64,000 nt of DNA from positions 1 to 64,000 of the forward strand of contig JBBIQS010000028.1 in the NCBI GenBank assembly GCA_037442205.1, written 5' to 3'. Position numbers and translations under genes: made by a program. Numbering within the stretch: position 1 is the stretch's first letter; the number at the start of each line of letters is the position of its first letter. The notes beneath the pieces are model-generated. The model made no database searches. It had not been told where the DNA came from and worked only from the letters and a program-made list of their open reading frames with translations. Shown here piece after piece: positions 10,161 to 18,269 of the stretch. Origin of the DNA: JBBIQS01 sp037442205 (GTDB taxonomy: Bacteria > Myxococcota > Myxococcia > Myxococcales > UBA5297).

Positions 10161-10189
10161 TTGCAATAGAATCTTCTGTTGTGTATGTT
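10161..10189 (+). promoter_or_regulatory. Candidate promoter for the Pxr-like small RNA region
   Basis: TTGCAA (10161-10166) and TATGTT (10184-10189) are spaced by 17 bp on the plus strand, in an AT-richer patch of the tilS-engB gap. Transcription from about 10196 would run into the terminator ending at 10378. No clear sigma-54 -24/-12 pair (GG-N10-GC with a TGGCAC-like left half) was found just upstream of the hairpins. Confidence 0.4.
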
Positions 10190-10280
10190 GAACATCGTCG
10201 AACGGTGCAGCGCTGCGGCGGTGGTTGTGGTCGGAAATGAAGGTCGCAGCCTGCCGGTTCAAAAGTTTGATGGCGCGGTG

Positions 10281-10378
10281 AAGTAAGAAGCCGCAAGAAA
10301 GTGTTGGGCCCAGGGGTCCCCCCCCTCCCCCTCTGGGTCCACGGGGCAGTCAGGGCGACCTGACTGCCTCTTTTTTTT
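10281..10378 (+). ncRNA. Candidate small RNA resembling myxobacterial Pxr
   Basis: The plus strand carries two consecutive strong hairpins and a U-run in a 410-bp gap with no gene. The first (10305-10341) pairs 10305-10316 with 10330-10341 (12 pairs, two of them G-U) and exposes a loop containing eight consecutive C. The second (10345-10368) is a perfect 10-bp stem with a GCGA loop followed by TC and eight T, a textbook intrinsic terminator. The developmental RNA Pxr of Myxococcus xanthus, as I recall it, is about 100 nt and has a hairpin whose loop holds a run of C (the site of the phoenix mutation) upstream of its terminator hairpin. The architecture here matches. The 5' end is unknown; the coordinates cover the structured region plus a short leader. 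It could instead be an unrelated small RNA, but the terminator has no upstream plus-strand gene to serve. Confidence 0.55.
10345..10378 (+). terminator. Rho-independent terminator of the small RNA
   Basis: A perfect 10-bp stem (GGCAGTCAGG with CCTGACTGCC), GCGA tetraloop, then TC and eight T. It is the clearest intrinsic terminator in the window and is oriented on the plus strand, opposite to tilS and engB. Confidence 0.92.
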
Positions 10379-10419
10379 GCCCAGAGCCCTCCCTGGCGCC
10401 CTGCGGCCCCGCGAGCCTC

Positions 10420-11046
10420 TCAGGTCGCGGCCGGCGACGGCACTTCGCAGAGGGCCAGGATCCGCTCCCAGACCTCGTCGAGGTTGAGCTTCTCGGTGGC
10501 GGAGAAGCCGACCGCCGTCCCCTCGGGCAGCGACAGCCCCTTCTCGATCTCGCGCAGGCGCGGGATGCGGCGGTGTTTGGGGACGCGGTCGATCTTGGTG
10601 GCCACCACCAGCACCCGCCTTCCCTGCTCCAGCACCCACGGGACGATCAGCTGGTCGTCCTCGGTCGGGCCGACGTTGGCGTCGACGATGCACACCACCC
10701 CCGCCAGCGCCTCTCGCTCACGCACGTACTGGCCGATCATCTTCTGCCAGTACCCGCGCTCCTCCTTGCTCACCTTGGCGAAGCCGTAGCCGGGCAGGTC
10801 GCAGAAGCGGACCTGGTGCATCCCGCCCTGCTCGTCCTCGGCGCGCACGATAAAGAAGTTGAGCGAGCGGGTGCGGCCCGGGGTGTTGGAGACGCGCACC
10901 AGCTTCTTGCGTTGGCAGAGCGCGTTGATCATCGAGCTCTTGCCGACGTTGGAGCGGCCGGCAAAGGCCACCTCCGGCTCGCCGGGCTTCGGATAGCTCT
11001 TGGCGTCGACCGCGGTGGTGAGGAACTCGGCGGTGTGGATCTTCAT
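10420..11046 (-). CDS. engB: Ribosome biogenesis GTPase YsxC/EngB
   Basis: EngB (YihA/YsxC) is an essential GTPase acting in late assembly of the large ribosomal subunit. The 208-residue protein is standard length and has all G motifs: G1 GRSNVGKSS (30-38), G2 region TPGRTRSLNFF, G3 DLPGYGFAKV, G4 TKIDRV and G5 FSATEKL. The start ATG fits the family N-terminus, which begins with a short strand before PEVAFAGRSN. It lies 31 bp downstream of the metal-transporting ATPase on the same strand, though the functions are unrelated. Downstream is the small-RNA region. Confidence 0.96.
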   Translation of the reverse strand: MKIHTAEFLTTAVDAKSYPKPGEPEVAFAGRSNVGKSSMINALCQRKKLVRVSNTPGRTRSLNFFIVRAEDEQGGMHQVRFCDLPGYGFAKVSKEERGYWQKMIGQYVREREALAGVVCIVDANVGPTEDDQLIVPWVLEQGRRVLVVATKIDRVPKHRRIPRLREIEKGLSLPEGTAVGFSATEKLNLDEVWERILALCEVPSPAAT

Positions 11047-11077
11047 TGGCGCTCCCGTCTCGGGCGAGCACCATACC

Positions 11078-13741
11078 TCAGTCGGCCAGTCGACGTTGTC
11101 GCAGCCTGAGCGAGTTGGTGACCACGCTGACGCTGGAGAAGGCCATGGCCCCGGCGCCGAGCATCGGCGAGAGCAGGCCGGCGGCGGCCACCGGGATGGC
11201 GATCACGTTGTAGCCGAAGGCCCAGAACAGGTTCTGCTTGATGGTCTTGAGCCCCTCGCGCGCCAGCGCGGCAGCCTGGGGCACCAGCAGCGGGTCGGCG
11301 CGCATCAGCGCCAGCGGGGCCGCCTCCAGCGCCACGTCGGCGCCGCCGCCCACCGCGATCCCCACGTCCGCCGCCGCCAGCGCCGGGGCGTCGTTGACCC
11401 CGTCGCCGACCATCGCCACCACCTGCCCGGCTGCCTTGAGCTCCTCGACCAGCCTGGCCTTCATCTCGGGCAGCACCTGGGCGTGGATCCTGTCGGCGGC
11501 GATGCCCAGCCGGGCCCCGATGGCCTGGGCGGCCTTGGGGTGATCGCCGGTCACCAGGTGGACCTGCATCCCCAGTCTCGAAAGGCGGGCGACCGCCTCG
11601 GCGGCGCTCGGGCGCGGCGGGTCGAGCAGGCCCAGGGCTCCCGCCGGCTTTCCGTCGATCGCCACCAGCACCGGCGTCTCCCCTTCGCCCAGCAGCTCAT
11701 CGATCAGCGAAGCCAGTGGCGCGATATCCACGCCCAGCTCGGACAGCAGGCCCGGCGTGCCCGCGATGACCTTGCGCCCTCGGACCTCGCCCTCGACCCC
11801 GCGTCCGGGATGAGCCTTCACCTTCTGCACCGGCGAGCGCTCGACCGAGCGCTCTTTGCCGGCGGCCACGATCCCCTTGGCCAGCGGATGCGAGGACTCG
11901 GCCTCAACCGCGGCGGCCATCGCGAGCAGCTCGCTCTCGTCGCCCTCAGGCAGCGCGGCGATCTTGACCAGCTTCGGCTCGCCCACCGTCAGCGTCCCGG
12001 TCTTGTCGAACAGGACGGTGGTCACCCCCGCGGCCCGCTCGAGGCTGGCGGCGTCCTTGACCAGAATTCCAAGCTGTGCCGCGCGCCCGGTCGCCACCAT
12101 CACCGCCGTCGGCGTGGCCAGCCCCATGGCGCAGGGGCAGGCGATGACCAGCACCGAGATCGCCGCGAACAGCGCCCGCGCGAAGGAGTGCTCGGGGCCC
12201 AGCCACCACCAGCCGGCGAAGGTCAGCGCGGCGATCACCAGCACCACCGGCACGAAGATCCCGGCCACCTTGTCGGCCAGCCTCTGGATGGCGGCCTTCG
12301 ACCCCTGCGCCTCTTCGACCAGCCGGACGATGCGCGACAGCGCCATCCCGGCGCCGACCTCGGTGGCGCGGACCTTGATCGCGCCCTCGCGGTTGACCGT
12401 CCCACCGACCACCTTGTCGCCGGGCTTGCGCAGCACCGGCATCGACTCGCCGGTGAGCATCGATTGGTCGATGGCGCTCTCGCCCTCGACCACCTCGCCG
12501 TCCACCGGCAGCTGATCGCCCGGGCGCACCAGCAGCAGGTCGCCCGCCACTACCTCGTCGATGCGGACTTCCCTGGCCTGCCCGTCCACGATCTTGAGCG
12601 CCGAGGTCGGCCTCAAGCCGGCCAGCCGCTCGATCGCCTCGGAGGCGCTCCCCTTGGCCTTGGCTTCCAGCAGCTTGCCCAGCAGGATCAGCGCGACGAT
12701 GGCCGCGGCGACTTCGAAATAGAGGTCGCCGTGCCGGAAGAGCGCCGGGACGCTGAAGAAGTAGCCGGCGCCGGCGCCCAGGGCGACCAGGGTGTCCATG
12801 TTCGCCGAGCCGTGGCGCGCGCCCTTGGCCGCCGCGACGAAAAAGCCGCCGCCGGCGCCGAAGACCACGATCGTGGCCAGCGCCCACTGCAGATAGGCCG
12901 GCCAGCCGTGCTGCCAATGGGCCATGCCCATCACCACCACCGGCAGGCCGGCGACCGCCGCCACCAGGAAGCGCAGCCGCGCCTTCCTGCCCTCCCGAGC
13001 CCGCGACTCGGCGGCGTCGAGCGTGCGGCTCGCCGAATAGCCGGCGTCCTTGACCGCCTGCTCGAGCGCCTCGGGCCTGAAGCCGGGGCCGGGGACAACG
13101 CGCGCGGTGTTGCGGGCGAAGTTGACCGCCGCCAGCCGAACCCCGGGGACCTTCTGCATCGCCTGCTCGACGCGGGCGGCGCAACTGGCGCAGGTCATCC
13201 CGCCGATGGAGTAGAGAACCGCCCCGCCGCTCTCGGGCTTTTCTTGAGGAACGACTGCGGGCTGCGCGGCAGCCTTGGGCTCCGCCGGCCTTGGCGCCGG
13301 AGGGGCATCCGGTGCCGAAGCGACATACCGGCCGTCCCCCGCCTCCCAGACGGCGCCGATGAGCACTTGGATGTCGAGACCGGGCGAATGGCGAACCGTC
13401 GCCCGCTGCGCCTCGCAGCTGACCTCGACCTGCTCGACCCCGGAAACCGCGCGCAGGGCCTTGGCGACGCGCCCTTCGCAGTGCTCGCAGGTCATGCCGG
13501 TGACCCTGAGCTCGGTTACCGCCGGCCCGCTCTTGCTCGCGGCGTACCGGCCGCCGGGGATCGCGCCCACGGCGGCGATCAGCTGCTCGGGTCCGGTCTC
13601 CTGCCCGTGCTCGACGCGCGCCCGCCCGCCCAGCCGATTCACTTCGACCGCCTGCACCCCGGGGACGCCCCTGAGCGCCTCGGCGACGCGGCCCTCGCAG
13701 TGGCCGCAGGTCATTCCCGTCACGTCGAGGAGCGTTTCCAT
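11078..13741 (-). CDS. copA: Copper-type P1B-ATPase with three heavy-metal-associated domains
   Basis: This is an 887-residue heavy-metal efflux ATPase. Three N-terminal metal-binding domains carry GMTCGHC (about 9-15), GMTCEHC (about 82-88) and GGMTCASC (about 178-185). The core contains the actuator TGE loop (LTGESMPV), the transmembrane metal site CPC in ACPCAMGLATP, the phosphorylation motif DKTGT, the SHPLAKG-type HP loop, MVGDGVNDAPALAAADVG, and a C-terminal YNVIAIPVAAG/NSLRLR region. The CPC plus C-terminal Asn/Ser pattern is typical of Cu(I) exporters (P1B-1). Three metal-binding domains is more than the usual one or two. It follows the thioredoxin-fusion gene by 38 bp, so the two are probably co-expressed in copper or thiol homeostasis. 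Ag(I) transport is an alternative. Confidence 0.93.
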   Translation of the reverse strand: METLLDVTGMTCGHCEGRVAEALRGVPGVQAVEVNRLGGRARVEHGQETGPEQLIAAVGAIPGGRYAASKSGPAVTELRVTGMTCEHCEGRVAKALRAVSGVEQVEVSCEAQRATVRHSPGLDIQVLIGAVWEAGDGRYVASAPDAPPAPRPAEPKAAAQPAVVPQEKPESGGAVLYSIGGMTCASCAARVEQAMQKVPGVRLAAVNFARNTARVVPGPGFRPEALEQAVKDAGYSASRTLDAAESRAREGRKARLRFLVAAVAGLPVVVMGMAHWQHGWPAYLQWALATIVVFGAGGGFFVAAAKGARHGSANMDTLVALGAGAGYFFSVPALFRHGDLYFEVAAAIVALILLGKLLEAKAKGSASEAIERLAGLRPTSALKIVDGQAREVRIDEVVAGDLLLVRPGDQLPVDGEVVEGESAIDQSMLTGESMPVLRKPGDKVVGGTVNREGAIKVRATEVGAGMALSRIVRLVEEAQGSKAAIQRLADKVAGIFVPVVLVIAALTFAGWWWLGPEHSFARALFAAISVLVIACPCAMGLATPTAVMVATGRAAQLGILVKDAASLERAAGVTTVLFDKTGTLTVGEPKLVKIAALPEGDESELLAMAAAVEAESSHPLAKGIVAAGKERSVERSPVQKVKAHPGRGVEGEVRGRKVIAGTPGLLSELGVDIAPLASLIDELLGEGETPVLVAIDGKPAGALGLLDPPRPSAAEAVARLSRLGMQVHLVTGDHPKAAQAIGARLGIAADRIHAQVLPEMKARLVEELKAAGQVVAMVGDGVNDAPALAAADVGIAVGGGADVALEAAPLALMRADPLLVPQAAALAREGLKTIKQNLFWAFGYNVIAIPVAAAGLLSPMLGAGAMAFSSVSVVTNSLRLRQRRLAD

Positions 13742-13779
13742 GGCCGGTGGGAGCCCCCGCAGGTCGCTTTCGATTCGAA

Positions 13780-14649
13780 TTATTTAGATGCGGCGGGGGC
13801 CTGGAAAGGTGCGGCGGGCGCCGCGGCCGGCCCGAGGAGATTGGCGAAGTAGCGGTCGAAGGCCGAGTCGTCCCACTCGCGGGGCCCGGTGAACTTGGCC
13901 TTGATGCGCCCGTCGGGGCCGATGATGTAGGTCTCCGGCAGCTTGTGCGTCCCGTAGGCGTCGGCGCCCTTGGAGCCGGGGTCGCGCAGCACCGTGAAGT
14001 CGAGAGCCCGCCCGCCGAGGAACTCGTCGACCTCCTTCCAGCCGTCGTCGACCGACACCGCCAGCATCGCGAAGCCAGGGCGCTTGAGCTGGCCGGCCAG
14101 CCTGGCCATCGACGGCATCTCCATTCGGCAGGAGTCGCACCAGGTCGCCCAGAAGTTGAGGAAGACCGTCTGCCCCTTGAAGTCGGCCAGGGTCACGCGC
14201 TTGCCGTCCCGGGATTCCAGCGACAGCGGCGGCGCCGGGATGTCCAGCGGCTCCACCGCGATGTACTCCAGCGACAGCCGCTCCGGCTCGACGAAGATCT
14301 GGTAGGCCTTGGAAGCCAGTACCGCCACGAAGGCGAGCAGCACCAGCCCGGAGAAGGCGCTGCGGATCGGACGCGGAGTGCCCTTCGGCTTCTCGGGGGC
14401 CTTGCCCTTCCCGGCCTGGGCGACCAGCGCCGCCTCGAGCGCCTTGGCATCGACCTCCAGCTCGCTCAGCTCGGCCCCGTCGGCGACCACCACCGGAATC
14501 CGCTTGCCGTACCGCTCGGCCAGCTCGGGGCTGGATTGGATGTCGATCTCCTCGAGCTCGAACCCGAGCTTGGGGCGCACTCGCTCGAGGACCTTCTTCG
14601 CCTCGTCGCACAGCGAGCAAGTAGGCTTGCGGTAGAGCTGGACTTTCAT
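13780..14649 (-). CDS. Glutaredoxin-like domain fused to a membrane-anchored TlpA/ResA thioredoxin
   Basis: The 289-residue protein combines two thiol-redox modules. Residues 1-75 are a glutaredoxin-like (DUF836-type) domain with a Cys-x2-Cys site (KPTCSLCDEAKKVLE). Next comes a Lys/Pro linker and one membrane helix (about 100-120). Residues 135-275 form a TlpA/ResA-like thioredoxin domain with WCDSC in place of the usual WCxxC, followed by the cis-Pro segment LPETYIIGPDG. The topology would put the glutaredoxin part in the cytoplasm and the thioredoxin part in the periplasm. The ATG at 14649 has GGGAG 12 bases upstream, and a TTG at 14661 is possible. It is upstream of and close to copA, suggesting a role in keeping cysteines or metal sites of exported copper proteins reduced. 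Confidence 0.88.
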   Translation of the reverse strand: MKVQLYRKPTCSLCDEAKKVLERVRPKLGFELEEIDIQSSPELAERYGKRIPVVVADGAELSELEVDAKALEAALVAQAGKGKAPEKPKGTPRPIRSAFSGLVLLAFVAVLASKAYQIFVEPERLSLEYIAVEPLDIPAPPLSLESRDGKRVTLADFKGQTVFLNFWATWCDSCRMEMPSMARLAGQLKRPGFAMLAVSVDDGWKEVDEFLGGRALDFTVLRDPGSKGADAYGTHKLPETYIIGPDGRIKAKFTGPREWDDSAFDRYFANLLGPAAAPAAPFQAPAASK

Positions 14650-14718
14650 GGCCGCTATCAACTCCCGAGAAGGCTTGGAGCCTTCCCAAGGCTCGTTCGG
14701 TTCAGGGACTGGCGAGCG

Positions 14719-15714
14719 CTAGAGGGTGACGACCGCGACCCGGTCGCTGCCGTCGATGACCACCTCGCCGCTCTCGAGGAAGCGCGGGCTGCCGCGCAGT
14801 TCGCGGGCCTGCAGCGCCCGCTCCGGCTTGCCGCCGCCGGTGGGCAGCAGCTCGAGCGCCATCTCCGGGTTGGGCGGCCCTCCCGGCAGCGCCGGCACCG
14901 CCGCGCCCAGCACCGCCAGCTTCTTGGCGTCCGGCGAAAAGGCCGGGCGCTGGACCGGCAGCTCCTGGCGGGCGAAGAGCAGGTCCCGCGCCGGCCCGAG
15001 CCGGAGCGCCCCCAGCGACCCCGCCGACAGCGGCCGCACGTACACCCGGGACGAGAGCACCGGACCGTGGCGGATCTCCAGCACCGCCAGCAGCGACTTG
15101 GAGAGGGCAAAGGAGAGCGTCGCCGGGCTGGCCACCTGCGAGGCGATCTCCTGGGCGTCGCCGCCCTCCAGCGGGTACGCCCACAGCGAGGGGCCTTGGC
15201 CCGGCCGGCGGCATACCAGCATCACGTACCGGCCGTCGCGGGTGACCTCCATCTCGATGGCTGCGGAGGGGTCGGCCACCTTGAGCGGCGCCACCTTCTT
15301 GAGCGGCTGCTGCAGCGGCGAGTTTCCTCGGTCGGCGGCCGCCGCCAGCACCGCCCCGCTCTTGGGGTCGGCCACCGCCAGCACCTGGCCATCGGGGCTG
15401 ACCGCGATTCCGGTCCCGGGAATCTCGCGCCGGGATCCGCGCCCGAAGGCCGGGACCACTCCCACCGCCGGCCCCTGCGGCGACTCGACCGAGAACAGCA
15501 GGTCGCCCTGCCCGCTCCAGAACGGCGAGTGGTAGCGCCTGCCGTCGCCGTCCAGCAGCAGCGGCCGGATCTGGCCGTTGGCCAGCTCGTGGGCATAGAG
15601 GCCGGGCTGACTGCCCTCTGCACGGCAGGCGATAGTGGTGCCGTCCGGGGAGAGGACCCGGCCCTGGACCGCGGGGAGCGAAGAAGGCGGCTGGATGGTG
15701 CGGACCGTTGCCAT
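14719..15714 (-). CDS. TolB/WD40-like beta-propeller protein
   Basis: The product (331 residues) is built of repeated strands with the TolB/PD40 signature: RVLSPDGTTIAC, YHSPFWSGQGDLLFS, IAVSPDGQVLAVAD, EVTRDGRYVMLV and AFSPDAKKLAVLG, about 50-60 residues apart. This is the pattern of a six-bladed propeller. No signal peptide is obvious from the chosen ATG (complement of 15712-15714), so it may be cytoplasmic, unlike TolB itself. A TAGCTT hexamer 13 bases before the start could be a -10 element, but its -35 is poor. Upstream in-frame starts overlap the promoter of the divergent DUF4388 gene. No enzyme activity can be inferred; such proteins usually serve as scaffolds or ligand sensors. Confidence 0.75.
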   Translation of the reverse strand: MATVRTIQPPSSLPAVQGRVLSPDGTTIACRAEGSQPGLYAHELANGQIRPLLLDGDGRRYHSPFWSGQGDLLFSVESPQGPAVGVVPAFGRGSRREIPGTGIAVSPDGQVLAVADPKSGAVLAAAADRGNSPLQQPLKKVAPLKVADPSAAIEMEVTRDGRYVMLVCRRPGQGPSLWAYPLEGGDAQEIASQVASPATLSFALSKSLLAVLEIRHGPVLSSRVYVRPLSAGSLGALRLGPARDLLFARQELPVQRPAFSPDAKKLAVLGAAVPALPGGPPNPEMALELLPTGGGKPERALQARELRGSPRFLESGEVVIDGSDRVAVVTL

Positions 15715-15794
15715 GCTGGCGCCGAAGCTACTCCGACGCGGGCCCTGGTTCCAGTCCGCCAGGAAGCACCGCGCGCAGGGCTCCGAGTGCCATT

Positions 15795-15824
15795 TTGTTG
15801 CCTGACCCCGGGGTGGGGTAGACA
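15795..15824 (+). promoter_or_regulatory. Promoter for the DUF4388 gene, leaderless type
   Basis: TTGTTG (15795-15800) and TAGACA (15819-15824) have an 18-bp spacer. The -10 ends nine bases before the ATG at 15834 and no Shine-Dalgarno sequence is present, so the mRNA probably starts at or very near the start codon. Confidence 0.45.
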
Positions 15825-15833
15825 ATCCCGCCC

Positions 15834-16973
15834 ATGGAAGGAATCGCCGGCGACCTGGGGACGATGCCCATCCCCGACCTCTTGCTCTACCTGAGCAACA
15901 AGTCCTTGACCGGCACCCTGGTGTGCGAGCGGGGCAACGTCAAGAAGAGCGTCAGCCTCAAGAACGGCGAGGTGATCAACGCCGCCTCGAACGACCCGCG
16001 CGAGTACCTCGGCCAGTTCCTCATCAACTTTGGGCACATCAACGAGGACCAGCTCACCAAGGCCTTCCAGACCCAGGCCGAGACCAAGGTCTTCCTGGGG
16101 CGGATCCTGGTGATGATCGGCCTGGTCAACGAGGAGACCCTCAAGCAGGTCCTGGCCATCAAGATCCGCGAGACCACGCTAGGGCTGTGCCGCTGGAAGG
16201 ACGGGACCTTCAAGTTCGCCCGCGGGGTGCTGCCGCCGGACCAGGAGTCGGTGGAGGTGTCGGTGCCGCTGGCGGACATCCACCGCGAGGCCGAGTTCCG
16301 CGACACCGCCTGGGACGCGATGATGCAGGTCTTCCCCTCGGCCAGGGCCCCGCTCAAGCTCAACGAGGCCAAGGTCCCCGACGGCGTGGCTCCCGGCTCG
16401 CTCGACGGGCTGCTGTTCGACCTGCTGCGGGAGGGATACGGCATCGAAGAGATCTCGCTGAGGCTGCACGCCACCGACTTCCACCTCTACCAGCGGCTCT
16501 ACGCGCTCTATCGGCAGGGGGTGGTCAGCGTCGAGGCCGCCGACCCGAGCGAAGAGGTGGCCATCGACGCCGTCGAGGAGGTGGTCGGCGAGGAGTTGCC
16601 CGTCCCCGAGCTGCTGGCGCACGTGAAGGAGTTCCTGGCAGCCAAGCAGTTCGTAGACGCCGAGCTGCTGGCGGCGCGGGCGGTGGAGATGAAGTCGACG
16701 CCCGAGTCCTATGCGCTGCTCCGGGAAGCCGAGGCCGGGCTGCTCGAGGTGCTCAAGCGCGACCTGCTCACCAACCCGCTGGTGCCCCGGCTGGTCGATC
16801 CGAACCTCAAGCTGCGCGACCTGAACCTGACCCCGCAGGAGAAATACCTGCTGTCGCGGGTCGACGGGACGCGCGACCTGAGGGCCATCATCCGGGTCTC
16901 GCCAGTGCGCGAGCTGGACGCGCTCAAGTTCTTCCGCAAGGCGCTCGAGGACAAGCTCATCGCCGTCCTCTGA
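15834..16973 (+). CDS. DUF4388 (PATAN-like) domain protein
   Basis: The 379-residue protein opens with the DUF4388 signature (GIAGDLGTMPIPDLLLYLSN, then TGTLVC, KKSVSLKNGEVINAAS, EYLGQFLINFGHI), about residues 1-100. This domain is abundant in myxobacteria, where it occurs in signalling and motility proteins. A second region (about 100-170) with EETLKQVLAIKIRETTLGLCRW continues the pattern. After a linker, the C-terminal part (about 190-379) repeats helical pieces that resemble the winged-helix-like second copy (LLSRVDGTRDLRAIIRVSPV). There is no membrane segment or signal peptide. It is transcribed divergently from the propeller gene. A regulatory or protein-interaction role is likely but not proven. 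Confidence 0.87.
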   Translation: MEGIAGDLGTMPIPDLLLYLSNKSLTGTLVCERGNVKKSVSLKNGEVINAASNDPREYLGQFLINFGHINEDQLTKAFQTQAETKVFLGRILVMIGLVNEETLKQVLAIKIRETTLGLCRWKDGTFKFARGVLPPDQESVEVSVPLADIHREAEFRDTAWDAMMQVFPSARAPLKLNEAKVPDGVAPGSLDGLLFDLLREGYGIEEISLRLHATDFHLYQRLYALYRQGVVSVEAADPSEEVAIDAVEEVVGEELPVPELLAHVKEFLAAKQFVDAELLAARAVEMKSTPESYALLREAEAGLLEVLKRDLLTNPLVPRLVDPNLKLRDLNLTPQEKYLLSRVDGTRDLRAIIRVSPVRELDALKFFRKALEDKLIAVL

Positions 16974-16988
16974 CCGCCGCGTCCCACG

Positions 16989-18149
16989 CTACCCCTTGAG
17001 CGGCAGCGCCCCGTCGCCCAGCACCGCCACCTCGATCGGATCGCTGGCGTGCAGCTGCCCGAGCGCCTCGAAGAGCGCCGGGATCGCGGACAGCTGCGAC
17101 AGCCCGAGATCGACTTCGTACCGCAGGCCATCGGCGCCGATCGGGGTCGGCTCGGAGAGGAAGTGAAAGTAGCCGGCCCCGCTCTGGGCGAACTCGCCGG
17201 AGACGCCGCGCAGGTACCAGCCGCCGATGAGCTGCTCGGCGCGCTCGACCGTCTGCGGGCCAAGTCCGCGTGAGAAGCGCAGCCGGACGAAGAAGTAGTC
17301 CCAGGCAGTCCGAGTGGCGATGAGCACCGGGAACGGAGTCCCAGCCCGGTACGGAACCGAGAAGAAGCCGTCGGCGGCCGCCGGCACGCCCCGAGGAAAG
17401 CCATAGGTGGGCGCGTCCTGGATCATCCAGCGCTCGCCGGTGGAGGGGTTGAGGGCGTCGAAGCGCACCCGCGACCAGGGGCGCGTGGGGTTGGCCAGGA
17501 CCGGGAGCAGACCCTGGGGCCCGTGGCGATGGGGCTCGACCTCGAGGCGCGCGCCCTCGGGGAGCTTGCTGGCCGTCTCGGCGAAGCTCTTGACGTAGGC
17601 CTCGCGGGTGGCCGCCAGGAGCGCTTCGCCGTCGATCAAGCCCGCGTCCTTGATCGCCCGCTGGAACTTTCGGACCGCGGCGATGTTCCCCTTCTCGGCC
17701 AAAATGCTCACCGCGGCCAGGCAATATTCGGTGGCGGTCTTGTCGGCCAGCTCGAGGTGGCCGGCGCGGGCCAGCAGGGTCGAGAGCGCCGCCAGCGGGG
17801 TCGGGGCCCGCGGGTCCTCGCCCGCCGACTCGCGGTAGGCGGCGACGGCCTCGTCGGTCAGCTCCAGCGCCTCCAGCGCCGCGCCCAGCGCGTGCAGCGC
17901 CGAGGCAAGCAACCCCCGATCCTCGGCCTTGGCGGCGCGCAGCAGCTCGACGCCGCGCCGGTAGTGCTCGACGGCGAGGTGGTTCTTGCCCAGCGCCCGC
18001 TCGGCGGTGGCGAGGTTGATCCACGAGTCGGCGGCGCCGGCGTCTCGGTCGGCGATCTGCTCGAAGAGCGCCCGGGCCTGCTCGACCTGACCCTGATTCA
18101 CCAGCTCGACGGCCTGGCCGCGGAGCTGTTCGATGGTCTGCTCGCTCAC
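16989..18149 (-). CDS. TPR-repeat protein
   Basis: The start is a GTG (complement of 18147-18149) preceded by GGAGAG, giving a 386-residue product. The N-terminal half (about 1-150) contains tetratricopeptide-like helical pairs: ELVNQGQVEQARALFEQIAD, WINLATAERALGKNHLAVEHYRRG, SALHALGAALEALELTDEAVAAYRES and PLAALSTLLARAGHLELADKTA. The C-terminal half (about 200-386) is a compact region of unknown fold with several aromatic strands, ending LGDGALPLKG. No signal peptide is visible. The gene is convergent with the DUF4388 gene (15-bp gap) and divergent from pepA. A much longer apparent frame reaching back to 19670 is antisense to pepA and is not believed. Confidence 0.82.
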   Translation of the reverse strand: MSEQTIEQLRGQAVELVNQGQVEQARALFEQIADRDAGAADSWINLATAERALGKNHLAVEHYRRGVELLRAAKAEDRGLLASALHALGAALEALELTDEAVAAYRESAGEDPRAPTPLAALSTLLARAGHLELADKTATEYCLAAVSILAEKGNIAAVRKFQRAIKDAGLIDGEALLAATREAYVKSFAETASKLPEGARLEVEPHRHGPQGLLPVLANPTRPWSRVRFDALNPSTGERWMIQDAPTYGFPRGVPAAADGFFSVPYRAGTPFPVLIATRTAWDYFFVRLRFSRGLGPQTVERAEQLIGGWYLRGVSGEFAQSGAGYFHFLSEPTPIGADGLRYEVDLGLSQLSAIPALFEALGQLHASDPIEVAVLGDGALPLKG

Positions 18150-18269
18150 TGGCGCTCTCCTGCCCCCGAAACCGGCGGCCTTTATGCCGCGCTGCCGGGC
18201 CCTCGTCCATAGGGCGAAATCGCGTGCTAGATTTCGCGCCCCTTCCCCCTGCAACAGGAGACCTCCTCG

